In this document: piece after piece, positions 34,256 to 42,575 of the stretch | Position numbering within the stretch: position 1 is the first letter of the stretch | Layout: each line of letters begins with the position of its first letter | Origin: Ideonella sp. | GTDB lineage: Bacteria > Pseudomonadota > Gammaproteobacteria > Burkholderiales > Burkholderiaceae_C | Assembly: GCA_015075165.1 (NCBI GenBank) | Contig: JABTUY010000013.1 | Location: 1-43,616 of the forward strand | DNA length: 43,616 nucleotides | Direction of reading: 5' to 3' | Notes under the pieces: generated by a model | Databases searched by the model: none | Told to the model about the DNA's origin: nothing | What the model saw: only the letters and a program-made list of their open reading frames with translations | Made by a program: the position numbers and the translations under genes

Positions 34256-36058
34256 TCAGATCACGCCCTGCGCCCGCAGCGCGCGAAAAGTCTCGAGCTG
34301 GCCCTCGCGCACGGCCTTGCGGATCATGGCCTGGTTCTGCGCCACGTCGGCGCGGCCGTCGACGTTGACCACCACATCGCCGGCCTTGATCACGGCGCCG
34401 CCCTTGCCAAACGGCACCACGGTAGCCCCGGTGCTGCCGCCGAAAACCGGCTCGGGACCGCGCTCGCCGGCGATACCCCACTGCCCCGGCGGGATGAAGC
34501 CGCCGTCGGCGAATAGGCCCGCGAAGATGGTGCCTTTGAAAAACTCGCCGATGAGTCCGCCGCCCGGTCCTTTGCCGAACAGCGCCTCATTGAGGTTGGC
34601 CGCCAGCGCCTGCGCCACCATCTTGCGCAGCAAGTCGCGCCAGAGATCGTCGATATCTGCGAAGCGGCCCTCGATGCCGGCGAACAGCGTATCTCCCACC
34701 GCGTCCTGCACGTTGCGCCGCGCCTGCTTGGCGAACTCGCTGACTTCCTCCACTTTCGTGTCGAGGAAGGCCTTGCCGTCTTCGATCGCGCGCTCCTGCT
34801 CAGCGTCGATCTCGTCGAACACCTGCTTCCACTGCAGAGCCCAGGCGGCGGTGGTGGCTTTGTGGTCGGCAAGCTGCTGCTTCTCCCAGGCCTTCCACGC
34901 TTCGGCGCTGTCCTCTGCGGCCTGCTCATCGGCCTCGACCTGCAGGCGGGCGATCTGCTCAGCCGTAAGCGACGAGTCGCGGCTGCTCTTGGTCTTGCCG
35001 CCGCCGTCGCCGAAGATGTCGCCTACGCTCGCCGGGTTGGGGTTGACGCGTCCGCGGCCGGCACCGGCCTGATCGGTGAGCCCGAGCAAGATCTGGTAGT
35101 AGCGGACCAGTTCCTTGGTCTTGGCGATCTTGTTTTCGAGGTCGAGCACCGCGAACGCGCTGCCCTTGCCCTGGGCCTGCAGATCGCGCTGCTTCTCCAG
35201 CCGCGCGTTGAGATCGCCCAGCGCCTGCTCGTATTTCTGCAAGCCCTCCACGGCGTTGGCTGGCAGCGCCACAGTGGGATTCTGCGCAATCAGCGCGGCC
35301 ACGAAGCCGCCATGCGCCTCGCGCGCAGCATTGATCTGCTTGATGAACTCGGTGATGCCTGGCAGCAGCGTGCCAACGAGCGCCTGGCGCGCGCGCGTGG
35401 CTGCGTTGTCGAACTCGCCCAGCGCGTGCACGAAGCGCTCGGCCTCGTCGGCTTGCTGTCTGGTGATGCTGGCGTGCAGGCTCGACTGCTGCGACAGATC
35501 TTTCAGCAGCGGCGCCACGTCCTTGAGGCTCTTGCCGAACAGCTCTTGCACCAGGCGCGCCTTGTTGCCGTCATCGGCGAAGCCGCTGAGAGCCACCGCC
35601 ACCTTGCGCAGCGCCTCTGCTGGGTCATCGGCCTTGAGCTGCTTGGCGCTGAGGCCGATGGCGGTGAGCGCCCTTTCCACGTCGCTGCCTGGCTTGGCGC
35701 CAGCCAGCGCCTGATTGAGCTTGATCAGCGCGGTCTCGACGGTGGCGATGTCGGTGCCAGTGCGCTGCGCCACGTCTTGCAGCGCGCTGATGTTCTCGAC
35801 CGTGGCGCCGGTGGCGTCCGAGATGTCGTTCAGCGAATCGACGGCGCGCGCGTTCTCCACCACGAAACGTCGCAACACATCGGCGCTGAAGGCGGCCAGC
35901 AGCGGCGCGACGGCTGCCTTGAGTGCAGAGCCGGCAGCCGCCCAGCGCTGCTCGATGTCCTGCGCCGCCTTCTGGTTGATGCGCGCGGCGCGGTCCATGC
36001 CCTCTTCGAGGCGGGCAAGGCGGGCCTCGATGTCGATGGACAAGGTCGCGATGGGCAT
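34256..36058 (-). CDS. Tail tape measure protein
   Basis: The protein has 600 residues. The N-terminal part is a long helix (LSIDIEARLARLEEGMDRAA) and then a helical domain (AVDSLNDISDATGATVENIS). The middle is coiled coil (YEQALGDLNARLEKQRDLQA; EEDAEAWKAWEK-like). The C-terminus carries FADGGFIPPGQWGIAGERG and PEPVFGG, the usual end of tape measures with a Gly-rich loop. At about 1.5 angstrom per residue the tail would be near 90 nm. It is preceded by the frameshifted chaperone pair and major tail protein, as in lambda. Confidence 0.93.
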   Translation of the reverse strand: MPIATLSIDIEARLARLEEGMDRAARINQKAAQDIEQRWAAAGSALKAAVAPLLAAFSADVLRRFVVENARAVDSLNDISDATGATVENISALQDVAQRTGTDIATVETALIKLNQALAGAKPGSDVERALTAIGLSAKQLKADDPAEALRKVAVALSGFADDGNKARLVQELFGKSLKDVAPLLKDLSQQSSLHASITRQQADEAERFVHALGEFDNAATRARQALVGTLLPGITEFIKQINAAREAHGGFVAALIAQNPTVALPANAVEGLQKYEQALGDLNARLEKQRDLQAQGKGSAFAVLDLENKIAKTKELVRYYQILLGLTDQAGAGRGRVNPNPASVGDIFGDGGGKTKSSRDSSLTAEQIARLQVEADEQAAEDSAEAWKAWEKQQLADHKATTAAWALQWKQVFDEIDAEQERAIEDGKAFLDTKVEEVSEFAKQARRNVQDAVGDTLFAGIEGRFADIDDLWRDLLRKMVAQALAANLNEALFGKGPGGGLIGEFFKGTIFAGLFADGGFIPPGQWGIAGERGPEPVFGGSTGATVVPFGKGGAVIKAGDVVVNVDGRADVAQNQAMIRKAVREGQLETFRALRAQGVI

Positions 36059-36064
36059 GGTTTC

Positions 36065-36720
36065 TCACTCGGTGAGGGTGCTCGGGTCCAGACGTGACGA
36101 TGCTTCGGCCTCGCGCCGCTCCGGGGGCCGGTGGGCCTTGATGACGAGCACGCGCTCGACGAGGGCCGGCACATCGGCAGGCGCCACGCCCACGTGGGCG
36201 ATGGCCAGCTCCAGGGCGCCCCAGTCGCAGCCGCCGGCGCCGTTGGCGATGAAGTTCCACACGCGGATGGCCTCGTCGTCGGCCTCGGCGCGCTCCGGCG
36301 GTGCCTCGCCCTCGTACCCGACGCCCGCCGCGGCGTCGAGCAGGGCCGTCAGTTTCCCGCGGCGGCCTGCGTGCGCTTGAATGCCTCGTTGGCCTCGTTG
36401 ACTGCGTGCACGGCCAGGCCCCAGACCCACGCGCCGCGGTCGCCGAACACCGCGCGCACGGCGTCCGGCACAACGGGGGCCGGGTCGTCGTTGCCGACGC
36501 CGGCGCCGAGCACGAAGGCCTGGGTGAGGCTCCACGCGGTGATCTGCGGCAGCAGCAGCTCGACTACTGCATCGCCGTCGTGCTCGCGCATCGCCGCCAC
36601 GAGCTTCTGAGCGCGGCTCTGGCTCGGCACCATGTAGGTGATGCGCTGGCCATCGTCGGTGTCGAACGTGCGCAGCCGCGAGGCCCGCACCTGCGCTGCG
36701 AAAGCCTCGATCGCCGTCAT
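36065..36720 (-). CDS. Tail assembly chaperone fusion G-T made by -1 frameshift
   Basis: The first 123 codons are shared with the short chaperone. At GGGAAAC (36352-36358) a -1 slip joins them to a frame that is open to 36065, giving 218 residues. The added part (LTALLDAAAGVGYEGEAPPE, RVWNFIANGAGGCDWGALEL, VPALVERVLVIKAHRPP) has the compact helical look of T domains in lambda-like phages. No start codon with a ribosome-binding site exists for the T part alone. GT would bind the tape measure and recruit tail tube subunits. Confidence 0.88.
36349..36720 (-). CDS. Tail assembly chaperone G (short product)
   Basis: The product has 123 residues from ATG 36720, which overlaps the major tail gene as ATGA. 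It is helical and acidic (TAIEAFAAQVRAS; VPSQSRAQKLVAAMREHDGD; AWVWGLAVHAVNEANEAFK). It ends two codons after the slippery region, QAAAGN then TGA. Lambda G has the same role, making up most of the chaperone pool. Its ratio to G-T governs tail tube assembly around the tape measure. Confidence 0.88.
   Translation of the reverse strand: MTAIEAFAAQVRASRLRTFDTDDGQRITYMVPSQSRAQKLVAAMREHDGDAVVELLLPQITAWSLTQAFVLGAGVGNDDPAPVVPDAVRAVFGDRGAWVWGLAVHAVNEANEAFKRTQAAAGN
36352..36358 (-). other. Programmed -1 ribosomal frameshift site GGGAAAC
   Basis: On the leftward message the heptamer G GGA AAC lies in the zero frame just before TGA (36351-36349). It is the canonical X XXY YYZ form, and slipping back one base re-pairs both tRNAs on GGG and AAA. 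The -1 frame then stays open for 95 codons. Lambda's G-GT site is GGGAAAG, one base different. Confidence 0.88.
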
Positions 36721-37364
36721 GCCGCGCCGCGCAGCACGAAGCCTTTGACGGCAACCTGGAACGAGCCGGTGGCCAGTTCCTTGCGCTGCAGACTCTCGCC
36801 CGGCCGGCTGGGGATGCCGCGCCACACGCGCACGCTGCCGTCGTTGAGCGTGATGCGATAGGTGAGGTAGCTGCCTGCGATGGAGGCGCTGGCGATGAGC
36901 GCCATGGCGGTGCCGTCGTAGGTCTGGCTGAGCAGGTCGATCTGCACGGTGTCGGCCGGCAGCACGCCGAAGACATCCTGCTGGATCACGTCGAGCAGTT
37001 TGGTGTCGTCTTTGCGCTCCTGCGAGCCGCCGCCGATCTGGTAGCCGATGGCCTCGCTCAGCGTGAGCCAGGTGCTCACCGGCGTGAAGGTGCCGCCGGT
37101 CACCCAGGCGCTGAAGCTGGTGGTGTTGAGGCCCTGCAAGTCGAAGTTGTTGGTCGTTTGGTTGTAGACGCGCGTGGCCTGGTCCTCGATCTGCGGCATG
37201 CCGCCGCCGGTGGTCGTCCAGTACCCGACGGTGCCGTTGGCCATGCCATGAGCCGCGCTGGTGGCCACGCCTGGGTTTGCCAGCGTGATGGCGGTGACGG
37301 TGATCGCGCTGGAGTAGGCGTTTGCGATTTCCAGCCGCACGTTGCGGCCGACTGCGGTGGTCAT
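36717..37364 (-). CDS. Major tail tube protein
   Basis: This 215-residue protein is mostly beta-sheet. The N-terminus (TAVGRNVRLEIANAYSSAIT) and YNQTTNNFDLQGLNTTSFSA are characteristic of a tail tube family in phages of this type, followed by GSYLTYRITLNDGSVRVWRG at the end. It polymerises into hexameric rings forming the tail tube. It stands directly before the G/GT chaperones. Upstream is a terminator/completion gene (DUF3168). Confidence 0.88.
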   Translation of the reverse strand: MTTAVGRNVRLEIANAYSSAITVTAITLANPGVATSAAHGMANGTVGYWTTTGGGMPQIEDQATRVYNQTTNNFDLQGLNTTSFSAWVTGGTFTPVSTWLTLSEAIGYQIGGGSQERKDDTKLLDVIQQDVFGVLPADTVQIDLLSQTYDGTAMALIASASIAGSYLTYRITLNDGSVRVWRGIPSRPGESLQRKELATGSFQVAVKGFVLRGAA

Positions 37365-37410
37365 CTGGAGGTCCTTTCAGGGGATGGAAGAACGGCCGGG
37401 CGGAACCGGC

Positions 37411-37788
37411 CTACGTGAAGTAGTCAGCGCCGACGACCTCAACCTCGAGATCCATCTCGGGGTCGTAGCCGGCGCTGTCGTTGTCGCTGGGGCCGATGGT
37501 CGCGTCTGGCGCCGCCTGCGCGGTGGCCAGCGCGGCGCGCACCAGGTCGGCCACGGCGATGGCGTTGGTGCGGTCGGTGCCGACGCACAGGATGCTGAAC
37601 GACGCGCTGTGCGCGAGCACGGTGCCGTCGAGCCCGCGATCGCGCGTCTCCGACTCCTTGCTGAGCGCGATGTAGGGCTTGGCGGCGGCCTGGTCCACGG
37701 CATCCCAGCTGATGCGATCGGCCGGCACCTCGGCCAGTAATGGCGCGCTGGCGAGCAGCGCATCGCGCAGGGCGGACTCAGCGCTCAC
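37411..37788 (-). CDS. Tail terminator/completion protein (DUF3168 type)
   Basis: This 125-residue protein starts at GTG 37788, overlapping the previous stop as GTGA. SAESALRDALLASAPLLAEV, VDQAAAKPYIALSKES and the strand FSILCVGTDRTNAIAVADLV have the layout of DUF3168 proteins, related to the lambda gpU ring. They cap the tail tube at its head-proximal end and stop its growth. Position between the gp10-like and tube protein genes is usual. Confidence 0.85.
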   Translation of the reverse strand: MSAESALRDALLASAPLLAEVPADRISWDAVDQAAAKPYIALSKESETRDRGLDGTVLAHSASFSILCVGTDRTNAIAVADLVRAALATAQAAPDATIGPSDNDSAGYDPEMDLEVEVVGADYFT

Positions 37789-38267
37789 GGCTGGCTGCCC
37801 TTCTGCCCGAGCCGCGCGATCTCGCGGCCGAGGCGTTCCTCGATCACGGCCTTGGCCCGGCTGAGGGCCGCAGCGCCGGCGCGCAATGCGGCACCGCCGC
37901 CGCCCTTGAACTGCGCCAGGAAGCGCCAGTAGAACGGATCGAACGGGTTGGTCGCGCCGCGGTTCGCACCCTTGGCCGGCCGCACGTTGACGAAGACGCC
38001 GATGTTGCCGGCGCGCGATGCCGCGCGGCTGGTGCGCACGCTGATGGCCTTGCGCACGGTGCCGGGCTGGCGGATGAGGCGGCCCTTGCGGCGCACCGGC
38101 ACCTGCAGCACCGGCGTTGCGGCGCGCATGTCCTTGCGCACCTCGCGCGCGCCGGCGCGCAGCGCGTTGAGGACGGCGCGCCGGCGCAGCTTGGCCGGCA
38201 GCGCCTTGAGTTCGGCGATCGCGTCTTGCAGGCCGTGGACCTTGACGATGAAGGTGTCGTCAGCCAC
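37785..38267 (-). CDS. HK97 gp10-like tail completion/connector protein
   Basis: This 160-residue protein starts at GTG 38267, overlapping the inserted HNH gene by 8 bases. The N-terminal FIVKVHGLQDAIAELKALPA followed by KLRRRAVLNALRAGAREVRK is a hallmark of the HK97 gp10 family. A basic middle part (VPVRRKGRLIRQPGTVRKAI) and DPFYWRFLAQFKGGG follow. The family links the head-closure ring to the tail tube end. The HNH gene splits it from its natural neighbour, the head-closure gene. Confidence 0.88.
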   Translation of the reverse strand: MADDTFIVKVHGLQDAIAELKALPAKLRRRAVLNALRAGAREVRKDMRAATPVLQVPVRRKGRLIRQPGTVRKAISVRTSRAASRAGNIGVFVNVRPAKGANRGATNPFDPFYWRFLAQFKGGGGAALRAGAAALSRAKAVIEERLGREIARLGQKGSQP

Positions 38268-38913
38268 TGCGCACCCCGGGCATATCCGGCCAAACCTTGT
38301 TCGACTTGCGGCGGTTCTCTGACTCAGCGAGCAACTGCAGGTTGGCTTCGCAGTGAAGACCGCATACCAACGGATGCCGCAGTGGCACGATGTGATCGAC
38401 TTCGACTCTCGTGCCGATACTGATGGCCAGCTCTTTGGCGCGAACGAAGAAGGCGGCAATGGCGGCCTTGTCTGCCCATGCTGGAGTAGCCGCTAGTCGA
38501 GTGGCGCGACGCAGCGACTCTTGCGCATTGAGCTTGGACCTATTCGCGCGTTGGTGCTCAGCGCGGCGCAGCGCTACCCGCTCAGGATTGCGTCGCTTCC
38601 AGTCGTCGCTGTTCGCTCTGCGGGCCTCTTTGCAACGCAGGTTTGACTTGCGCGTCAACTCGGCCGCGCGCTCCCTGTTCTGCGCTTTCCACTTCGCGTT
38701 CCTTGCGGCACACGCTGCCTTGTTGGCGCTGTAGTAGCGCCTGTCTCTATCTGGATCAGCGGCCCTGTTCCTTGCGTTGATCTCCCTATGGCAGGCAAGG
38801 CATGTGCTGTTAGACACCCAGCGCAACGCTAGGTGCCCGTTCTTGCATGGCATCCCAGTGAAATAGTGGGCGGCCCCGGCCTCACGTGCGTCCTTCCTGC
38901 TGACTGGTGTCAT
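38260..38913 (-). CDS. HNH endonuclease inserted among connector genes
   Basis: The product has 217 residues from ATG 38913 (ATGA overlap with the head-closure gene). An N-terminal zinc-finger segment (CKNGHLALRWVSNSTCLACH) precedes a long basic helical linker (RNAKWKAQNRERAAELTRKS, RRNPERVALRRAEHQRANRS). A C-terminal HNH core follows (EVDHIVPLRHPLVCGLHCEA, NLQLLAESENRRKSNK). A free-standing homing endonuclease fits, as do recombination endonuclease VII-like nucleases. The DNA looks more AT-rich than its neighbours. It interrupts an otherwise canonical structural block without damaging either neighbour. Confidence 0.88.
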   Translation of the reverse strand: MTPVSRKDAREAGAAHYFTGMPCKNGHLALRWVSNSTCLACHREINARNRAADPDRDRRYYSANKAACAARNAKWKAQNRERAAELTRKSNLRCKEARRANSDDWKRRNPERVALRRAEHQRANRSKLNAQESLRRATRLAATPAWADKAAIAAFFVRAKELAISIGTRVEVDHIVPLRHPLVCGLHCEANLQLLAESENRRKSNKVWPDMPGVRSG

Positions 38914-39260
38914 CTCCCGTCCCTTGCACCGTGGACGCACATCAGCTCCAACACCTCGCGCGCGCCGTCGGTATCGATCGGCGGGCTCACGATCTCGTAG
39001 GGCTCGCCGCGCCACACCACGCGAAGGCGCTCGTGCACGTCGGCGCGGTAGCGGATGACGAAGCGCACCGTCACCTCGGCCTGCATCTGCCCCTGCGCGA
39101 AGAACTCGCGGCCGCGGATAGGCTCGACCTTGGCCGCCACGGTGATCTGGTCGACCCACGCGCCGCTGGGACGCCCGAGCACGTCTTGCCCGGCCGCCCG
39201 CGCCTGCAGGGTGATGCGCTCGCGCAGGTCGCCGGCGTCGATGCGGCCGGCGGTCTTCAC
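38910..39260 (-). CDS. Head closure/head-tail adaptor protein (SPP1 gp16/HK97 gp9-like)
   Basis: The product has 116 residues from GTG 39260 (GTGA overlap with the connector gene). AGDLRERITLQARAAGQDVL and AWVDQITVAAKVEPIRGREF, followed by VRFVIRYRADVHERLRVVW, are the pattern of phage head-tail adaptor proteins (an L-R-x-R-I-x-L start and a conserved W in the middle). The ring closes the portal channel after packaging and receives the tail. Confidence 0.88.
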   Translation of the reverse strand: MKTAGRIDAGDLRERITLQARAAGQDVLGRPSGAWVDQITVAAKVEPIRGREFFAQGQMQAEVTVRFVIRYRADVHERLRVVWRGEPYEIVSPPIDTDGAREVLELMCVHGARDGR

Positions 39261-39862
39261 ACGCACGGCACCCTGAAGGGGTCGAGCAGCGAATCCACGA
39301 AGCGGCTCGGGATGTCGATCATCTTGCCCGTGAGGTCGAACGCCTCGCGGTGAGTCCACAGGAAGGCCGCCGTCAGCAGCATCCAGGCTCTGATGTCAAA
39401 CGGTACGTCGGCCTCGTCGGCATAGCCGATAGTGAGCGTCACGGTCACGGCGTTGGCTGAGGGCTCGGTGTCAGGCCACTCGGCGTCGACCCCAGGCAGC
39501 ACCCAGCCGGGCCACACGCTGGTGTCGAGCGTGTAGTCGCTCGGGCTCAGCGTTTGGGTCACGCCATCGGGATCGACGTACTGGATGCTCTCGATCACTA
39601 TCGGGCACTCGGCGTTGCATCCCGTGTTCCAGGCCGCCGTGCGCTCCACCAGGAACTCGGCCGCGGGAAACTCGTCGAGCGTCTGCTCCAGCGTGCGGCG
39701 CATGATCACCGTGCCGGTGTAGTTCTCGGCCTTGGCGCGCGCGGCGGCGATGGCCCCCTGAAGCAATGCGTCCTCGTCGGAACTGTCGTAGCGAACCTGC
39801 GCCTTGAGTTCGGCGAGCGTGATCGGCTCGATCGTCGACGGCGTGATGACGCGGATGCCCAT
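39257..39862 (-). CDS. Head-tail connector protein (HK97 gp6-like)
   Basis: This 201-residue protein shows ITLAELKAQVRYDSSDEDALL and AIAAARAKAENYTGTVIMRR, the gp6-like/DnaPack connector signature. A beta part (IESIQYVDPDGVTQTLSPSD) and a C-terminal helix (IRAWMLLTAAFLWTHREAF) follow. The protein binds the portal as the first connector ring. It opens the classic connector block gp6, gp9, gp10, DUF3168, tube. Confidence 0.9.
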   Translation of the reverse strand: MGIRVITPSTIEPITLAELKAQVRYDSSDEDALLQGAIAAARAKAENYTGTVIMRRTLEQTLDEFPAAEFLVERTAAWNTGCNAECPIVIESIQYVDPDGVTQTLSPSDYTLDTSVWPGWVLPGVDAEWPDTEPSANAVTVTLTIGYADEADVPFDIRAWMLLTAAFLWTHREAFDLTGKMIDIPSRFVDSLLDPFRVPCV

Positions 39863-39875
39863 GCTGTGCTGTGCC

Positions 39876-40754
39876 TCAGTTCTTGCGGCCGCCGCCCGGA
39901 CGGTTGCCCCGGCGCGGCCCGTGCTCGTGGTGATGCCGTTCGCCGCGGCGGCCTCGCGAGCGGGCCGGGTATTGCAGCTCGGCCTGCAGCGGCGCGGTCA
40001 CGCCTGCGAGCGCCAACGCGCCGAGCTGCGCGACCTCGAACGGCGTCTCCGGCCGCACGTCGCCTTGAACGCTCGGCAACTGCGCCGTCACGTCAAGCGC
40101 CGCGGTCTGCGCTAAGTCAACCGTGATCTGGTAGCTGCCGACGATGGCCAGCGGGCCGGCCAGCGCGATGGGTGCCGCCTGCACGATATCGAGCAGGATG
40201 GCCGCCTGCAGGTCGCCCACGATCGTCTGCGTCCCGCTCATGCCGATGGCGCCGCCGGCCGCCACGTCGAATGGCGGCCCCTCGGTGTAGCCGACGTTGC
40301 CGGCGATGCCGAGCATGCCGGCCACGAGCGGCGCGCTTGGCGCGATGGTGATCACCACCCCGAGGTTGCCGCTGTGCCCGAGCGCACCGCTGAGGCCCAG
40401 CGCGGCGGCCTGCGCGATGTCATGCGCGCGCCTGATCTGCAGATCGCCGGCCAGCGCTACGGCACCGCCCACCGTCGCCATCGCCAGCGGAGGCTGCACC
40501 TCGAACGCGATGAAATAGCCGATGTTGCCGCTGATGCCAGGCACGCCACCGAGGCCGACCGGCGCGGTGGTCGTCAGCGCGAAGTCGGTGCCGCCGCGCG
40601 ACGCGAAGGCGCCATAGCGGCGCCCGGCCATGGCGCCGTGGCTGCGCGCCTGATCGATGCGCGCCAGCGTGCGCGCGGCGCCGCCGCGGCCGGCGAAGGA
40701 GCCGTAGCGCCGCCCAGCCCATGCGCCCCAGGCGACCAGCTGGGTGTTGGCCAT
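39876..40754 (-). CDS. Repeat-rich surface or structural protein (292 aa)
   Basis: The protein begins with two copies of AGRRYGxFAxRGG, separated by about 30 residues. Then come about six to seven degenerate 30-35 residue repeats rich in Ala, Gly, Leu and Val, such as ALGLSGALGHSGNLGVV, PLVAGMLGIAGNVGY, PIALAGPLAIVGSYQI and LGALALAGVTAPLQ. The C-terminus is basic and His-rich (GRRGERHHHEHGPRR). The repeats have the alternating pattern of stacked beta strands. No known family is recognised. It lies between surface-type proteins and the connector genes, so a virion protein is likely. Confidence 0.7.
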   Translation of the reverse strand: MANTQLVAWGAWAGRRYGSFAGRGGAARTLARIDQARSHGAMAGRRYGAFASRGGTDFALTTTAPVGLGGVPGISGNIGYFIAFEVQPPLAMATVGGAVALAGDLQIRRAHDIAQAAALGLSGALGHSGNLGVVITIAPSAPLVAGMLGIAGNVGYTEGPPFDVAAGGAIGMSGTQTIVGDLQAAILLDIVQAAPIALAGPLAIVGSYQITVDLAQTAALDVTAQLPSVQGDVRPETPFEVAQLGALALAGVTAPLQAELQYPARSRGRRGERHHHEHGPRRGNRPGGGRKN

Positions 40755-40764
40755 GGACGCCCGA

Positions 40765-41931
40765 TCAGACGATGGAGAACGTGTCGCCGCTGGACGGCGC
40801 CGTGGTCAGGGTGGAGAACGTGAACAGCGGCAGCGAGGCGCTGGTGTTCGCCGTGATGTCGGTGGCCTGGCCGCGCAGCGCCGCGGTGCTGGTGGCGATG
40901 TCGAAAATGATGATGCGGCCCTTGAACTGGTCGGCCGCCGCGCCCGCCGGCGTGAGCGCGCTGGCGGTGAACTGCGTGGTGCTCGGCGTGGTGCCGCTGC
41001 CCACCGTGCCGCGGCACACGGTGCGCGCGCCGCGCGCTTCGGTGTTGGCGAGTGCCTCGCCCACCGTGCCGCTGGTGGTGTGGCCGCTGAGCGCCTGGTC
41101 GACCACCGCAGCGGCGATCTCGGCGCCGGCATCGGTGGCCAGCGAGGCCGCGGTGATGCCGTTGGTGCCCACGCCGCCCACGGTGCCCACCACGTTGCCG
41201 CCCACGTTGCCGGCGACGGAGCCCACCGCGCCGGTGACGGTGCCGATGCTGTTGTTGGCGTTCGCGTAGCCGGTGGCGGTGAAGAAGTTGCCCGCGTTGG
41301 CGGCGGCGGTGCGGCTGCCGTTGATGGCGTCGGCACTGCGGCGCGGATAGATGCTGATGTTGTCGCCGGCGGCCATGGTGAAGATGCCAGGGTCGGCCGC
41401 CAGCGTGACCGTCTTGGTCGAGCCGGTGTAGGCCGAGACCGTGCCCATGCAGCACTGCACGGCGCTCGCCGCGTCGTGCACGTAGACATCGCAGCCCACG
41501 TAGGCGTTGTTGTCGGCCGAGCCGTTGGTCAGCGTGAAGCTGGTCTGGCTCGACAGCGAGGCGATCGTGGTGTCGAGCAACGCCTCGTCCATGCCGATGC
41601 GAAAGCGCGCGATCGGAAAGCGCACCGTCTGCGAGTCGATCGTCACGTCGGCGATCACCACTAGGTACTCGGAGCCCGCGGCATAGAAGCCGGCGGTGGT
41701 GTTGTCGGACAGGTCGATGATGACCAGGTTGATGCCGGTGAGCGAGTCGAAGTCGGTGCTCGCGGTGATGCCGGAGGCCGACGCACGCTGCGTGGTGTTG
41801 CCGTCTTTGTAGATCTGCACGTCCGCGGCCGCGTAGCCGCTGGCGGCCGCGCTGGCGCCCGTGCTGGCGGCGTAGCTGCCGAACGGGATACGCAGCGTGG
41901 CGCCTGGCGTGACCTTGCCCAGGTCGATCAT
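40765..41931 (-). CDS. Phage structural accessory protein with Gly/Val repeats (388 aa)
   Basis: The N-terminal 150 residues are beta-rich (VTPGATLRIPFGSY; NLVIIDLSDNTTAGFY; VRFPIARFRIGMDEA). The middle has low-complexity GTVTGAVGSVAGNVGGNVVG repeats and an Ala-rich helix. The C-terminus (DQFKGRIIIFDIATSTAALR; TTAPSSGDTFSIV) matches a pattern I know from many phage proteins of unknown function with a GR-x-I-x-F-x-x-x-T-A-x-L-R-G-Q end. It overlaps the upstream gene by ATGA. Probably a surface-exposed virion protein, with the end binding to a neighbour. Confidence 0.72.
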   Translation of the reverse strand: MIDLGKVTPGATLRIPFGSYAASTGASAAASGYAAADVQIYKDGNTTQRASASGITASTDFDSLTGINLVIIDLSDNTTAGFYAAGSEYLVVIADVTIDSQTVRFPIARFRIGMDEALLDTTIASLSSQTSFTLTNGSADNNAYVGCDVYVHDAASAVQCCMGTVSAYTGSTKTVTLAADPGIFTMAAGDNISIYPRRSADAINGSRTAAANAGNFFTATGYANANNSIGTVTGAVGSVAGNVGGNVVGTVGGVGTNGITAASLATDAGAEIAAAVVDQALSGHTTSGTVGEALANTEARGARTVCRGTVGSGTTPSTTQFTASALTPAGAAADQFKGRIIIFDIATSTAALRGQATDITANTSASLPLFTFSTLTTAPSSGDTFSIV

Positions 41932-42572
41932 GCGACTAACCTACCTTCCGTGAGTCTGGGCCGCACAGGGCCTCCGAGCAGTGGACCGCCGCCGCTCGTG
42001 ATGTTGCCGCCATCCCAGTTGTCGAGATAGTTGCCGGCGGTCGACGAGATCCCCGGCTTGCCGGTGGTGATGTTGGAGTCGGTCACCGCCAGCGCGGTGA
42101 TCTCGGCATCATTGCGGTAGACCTTGTGGCCGGTGCCGATCGATACTAGGCGCAGCGTGTCGTTGGCCGCCCACGCAACCGTGGTATTGGCTAGCGCCGT
42201 GCGCGTGCCGTTAACCCATCGACAGATGTGCGTGGTCTTGTTGCCGACCCCGTTGTTGATGACATAGGCTTCGTAGTGGGTGCGCGTGCCGGCGCTGCCG
42301 CTGGCTCGAGTTGTGACGCCGACTCGGTTGGCTGTCCCGAGGTCGTCGATTGTCAGAAGCGTTGCCAGTGAATACTGATCGTCGTTGAACGAGCCGCTGC
42401 CAGCCCACACAGCTGTCGCGTGTTGATCTGTTGGCTGTGCGTTGTACTGACCATGCGCACGGATGCTGGCGTTGATCTGGATGTTTCCGGCGTTCGCTAC
42501 GTTCTGCTGCGACCAGTTGGCGCCGAGGCTGGCGCGGTTGAAGTTGTCGGTGGCGACGGATGTGTAGGCCAT
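41928..42572 (-). CDS. Lectin/glucanase-like (concanavalin fold) protein, receptor- or glycan-binding candidate
   Basis: The protein has 214 residues from ATG 42572, 3 bases after the large propeller gene. It begins VATDNFNRASLGANWSQQN. DxFNRxxLGxxW is typical of jelly-roll sugar-binding domains. VGVTTRASGSAGTRTHYEAY and TLRLVSIGTGHKVYRNDAEI followed by GKPGISSTAGNYLDNWDGG complete the fold. It has no catalytic pair visible and thus may bind rather than cleave glycans. The tail is Gly/Pro-rich. Its neighbours suggest a virion-surface complex. Confidence 0.75.
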   Translation of the reverse strand: MAYTSVATDNFNRASLGANWSQQNVANAGNIQINASIRAHGQYNAQPTDQHATAVWAGSGSFNDDQYSLATLLTIDDLGTANRVGVTTRASGSAGTRTHYEAYVINNGVGNKTTHICRWVNGTRTALANTTVAWAANDTLRLVSIGTGHKVYRNDAEITALAVTDSNITTGKPGISSTAGNYLDNWDGGNITSGGGPLLGGPVRPRLTEGRLVA

Positions 42573-42575
42573 GGA

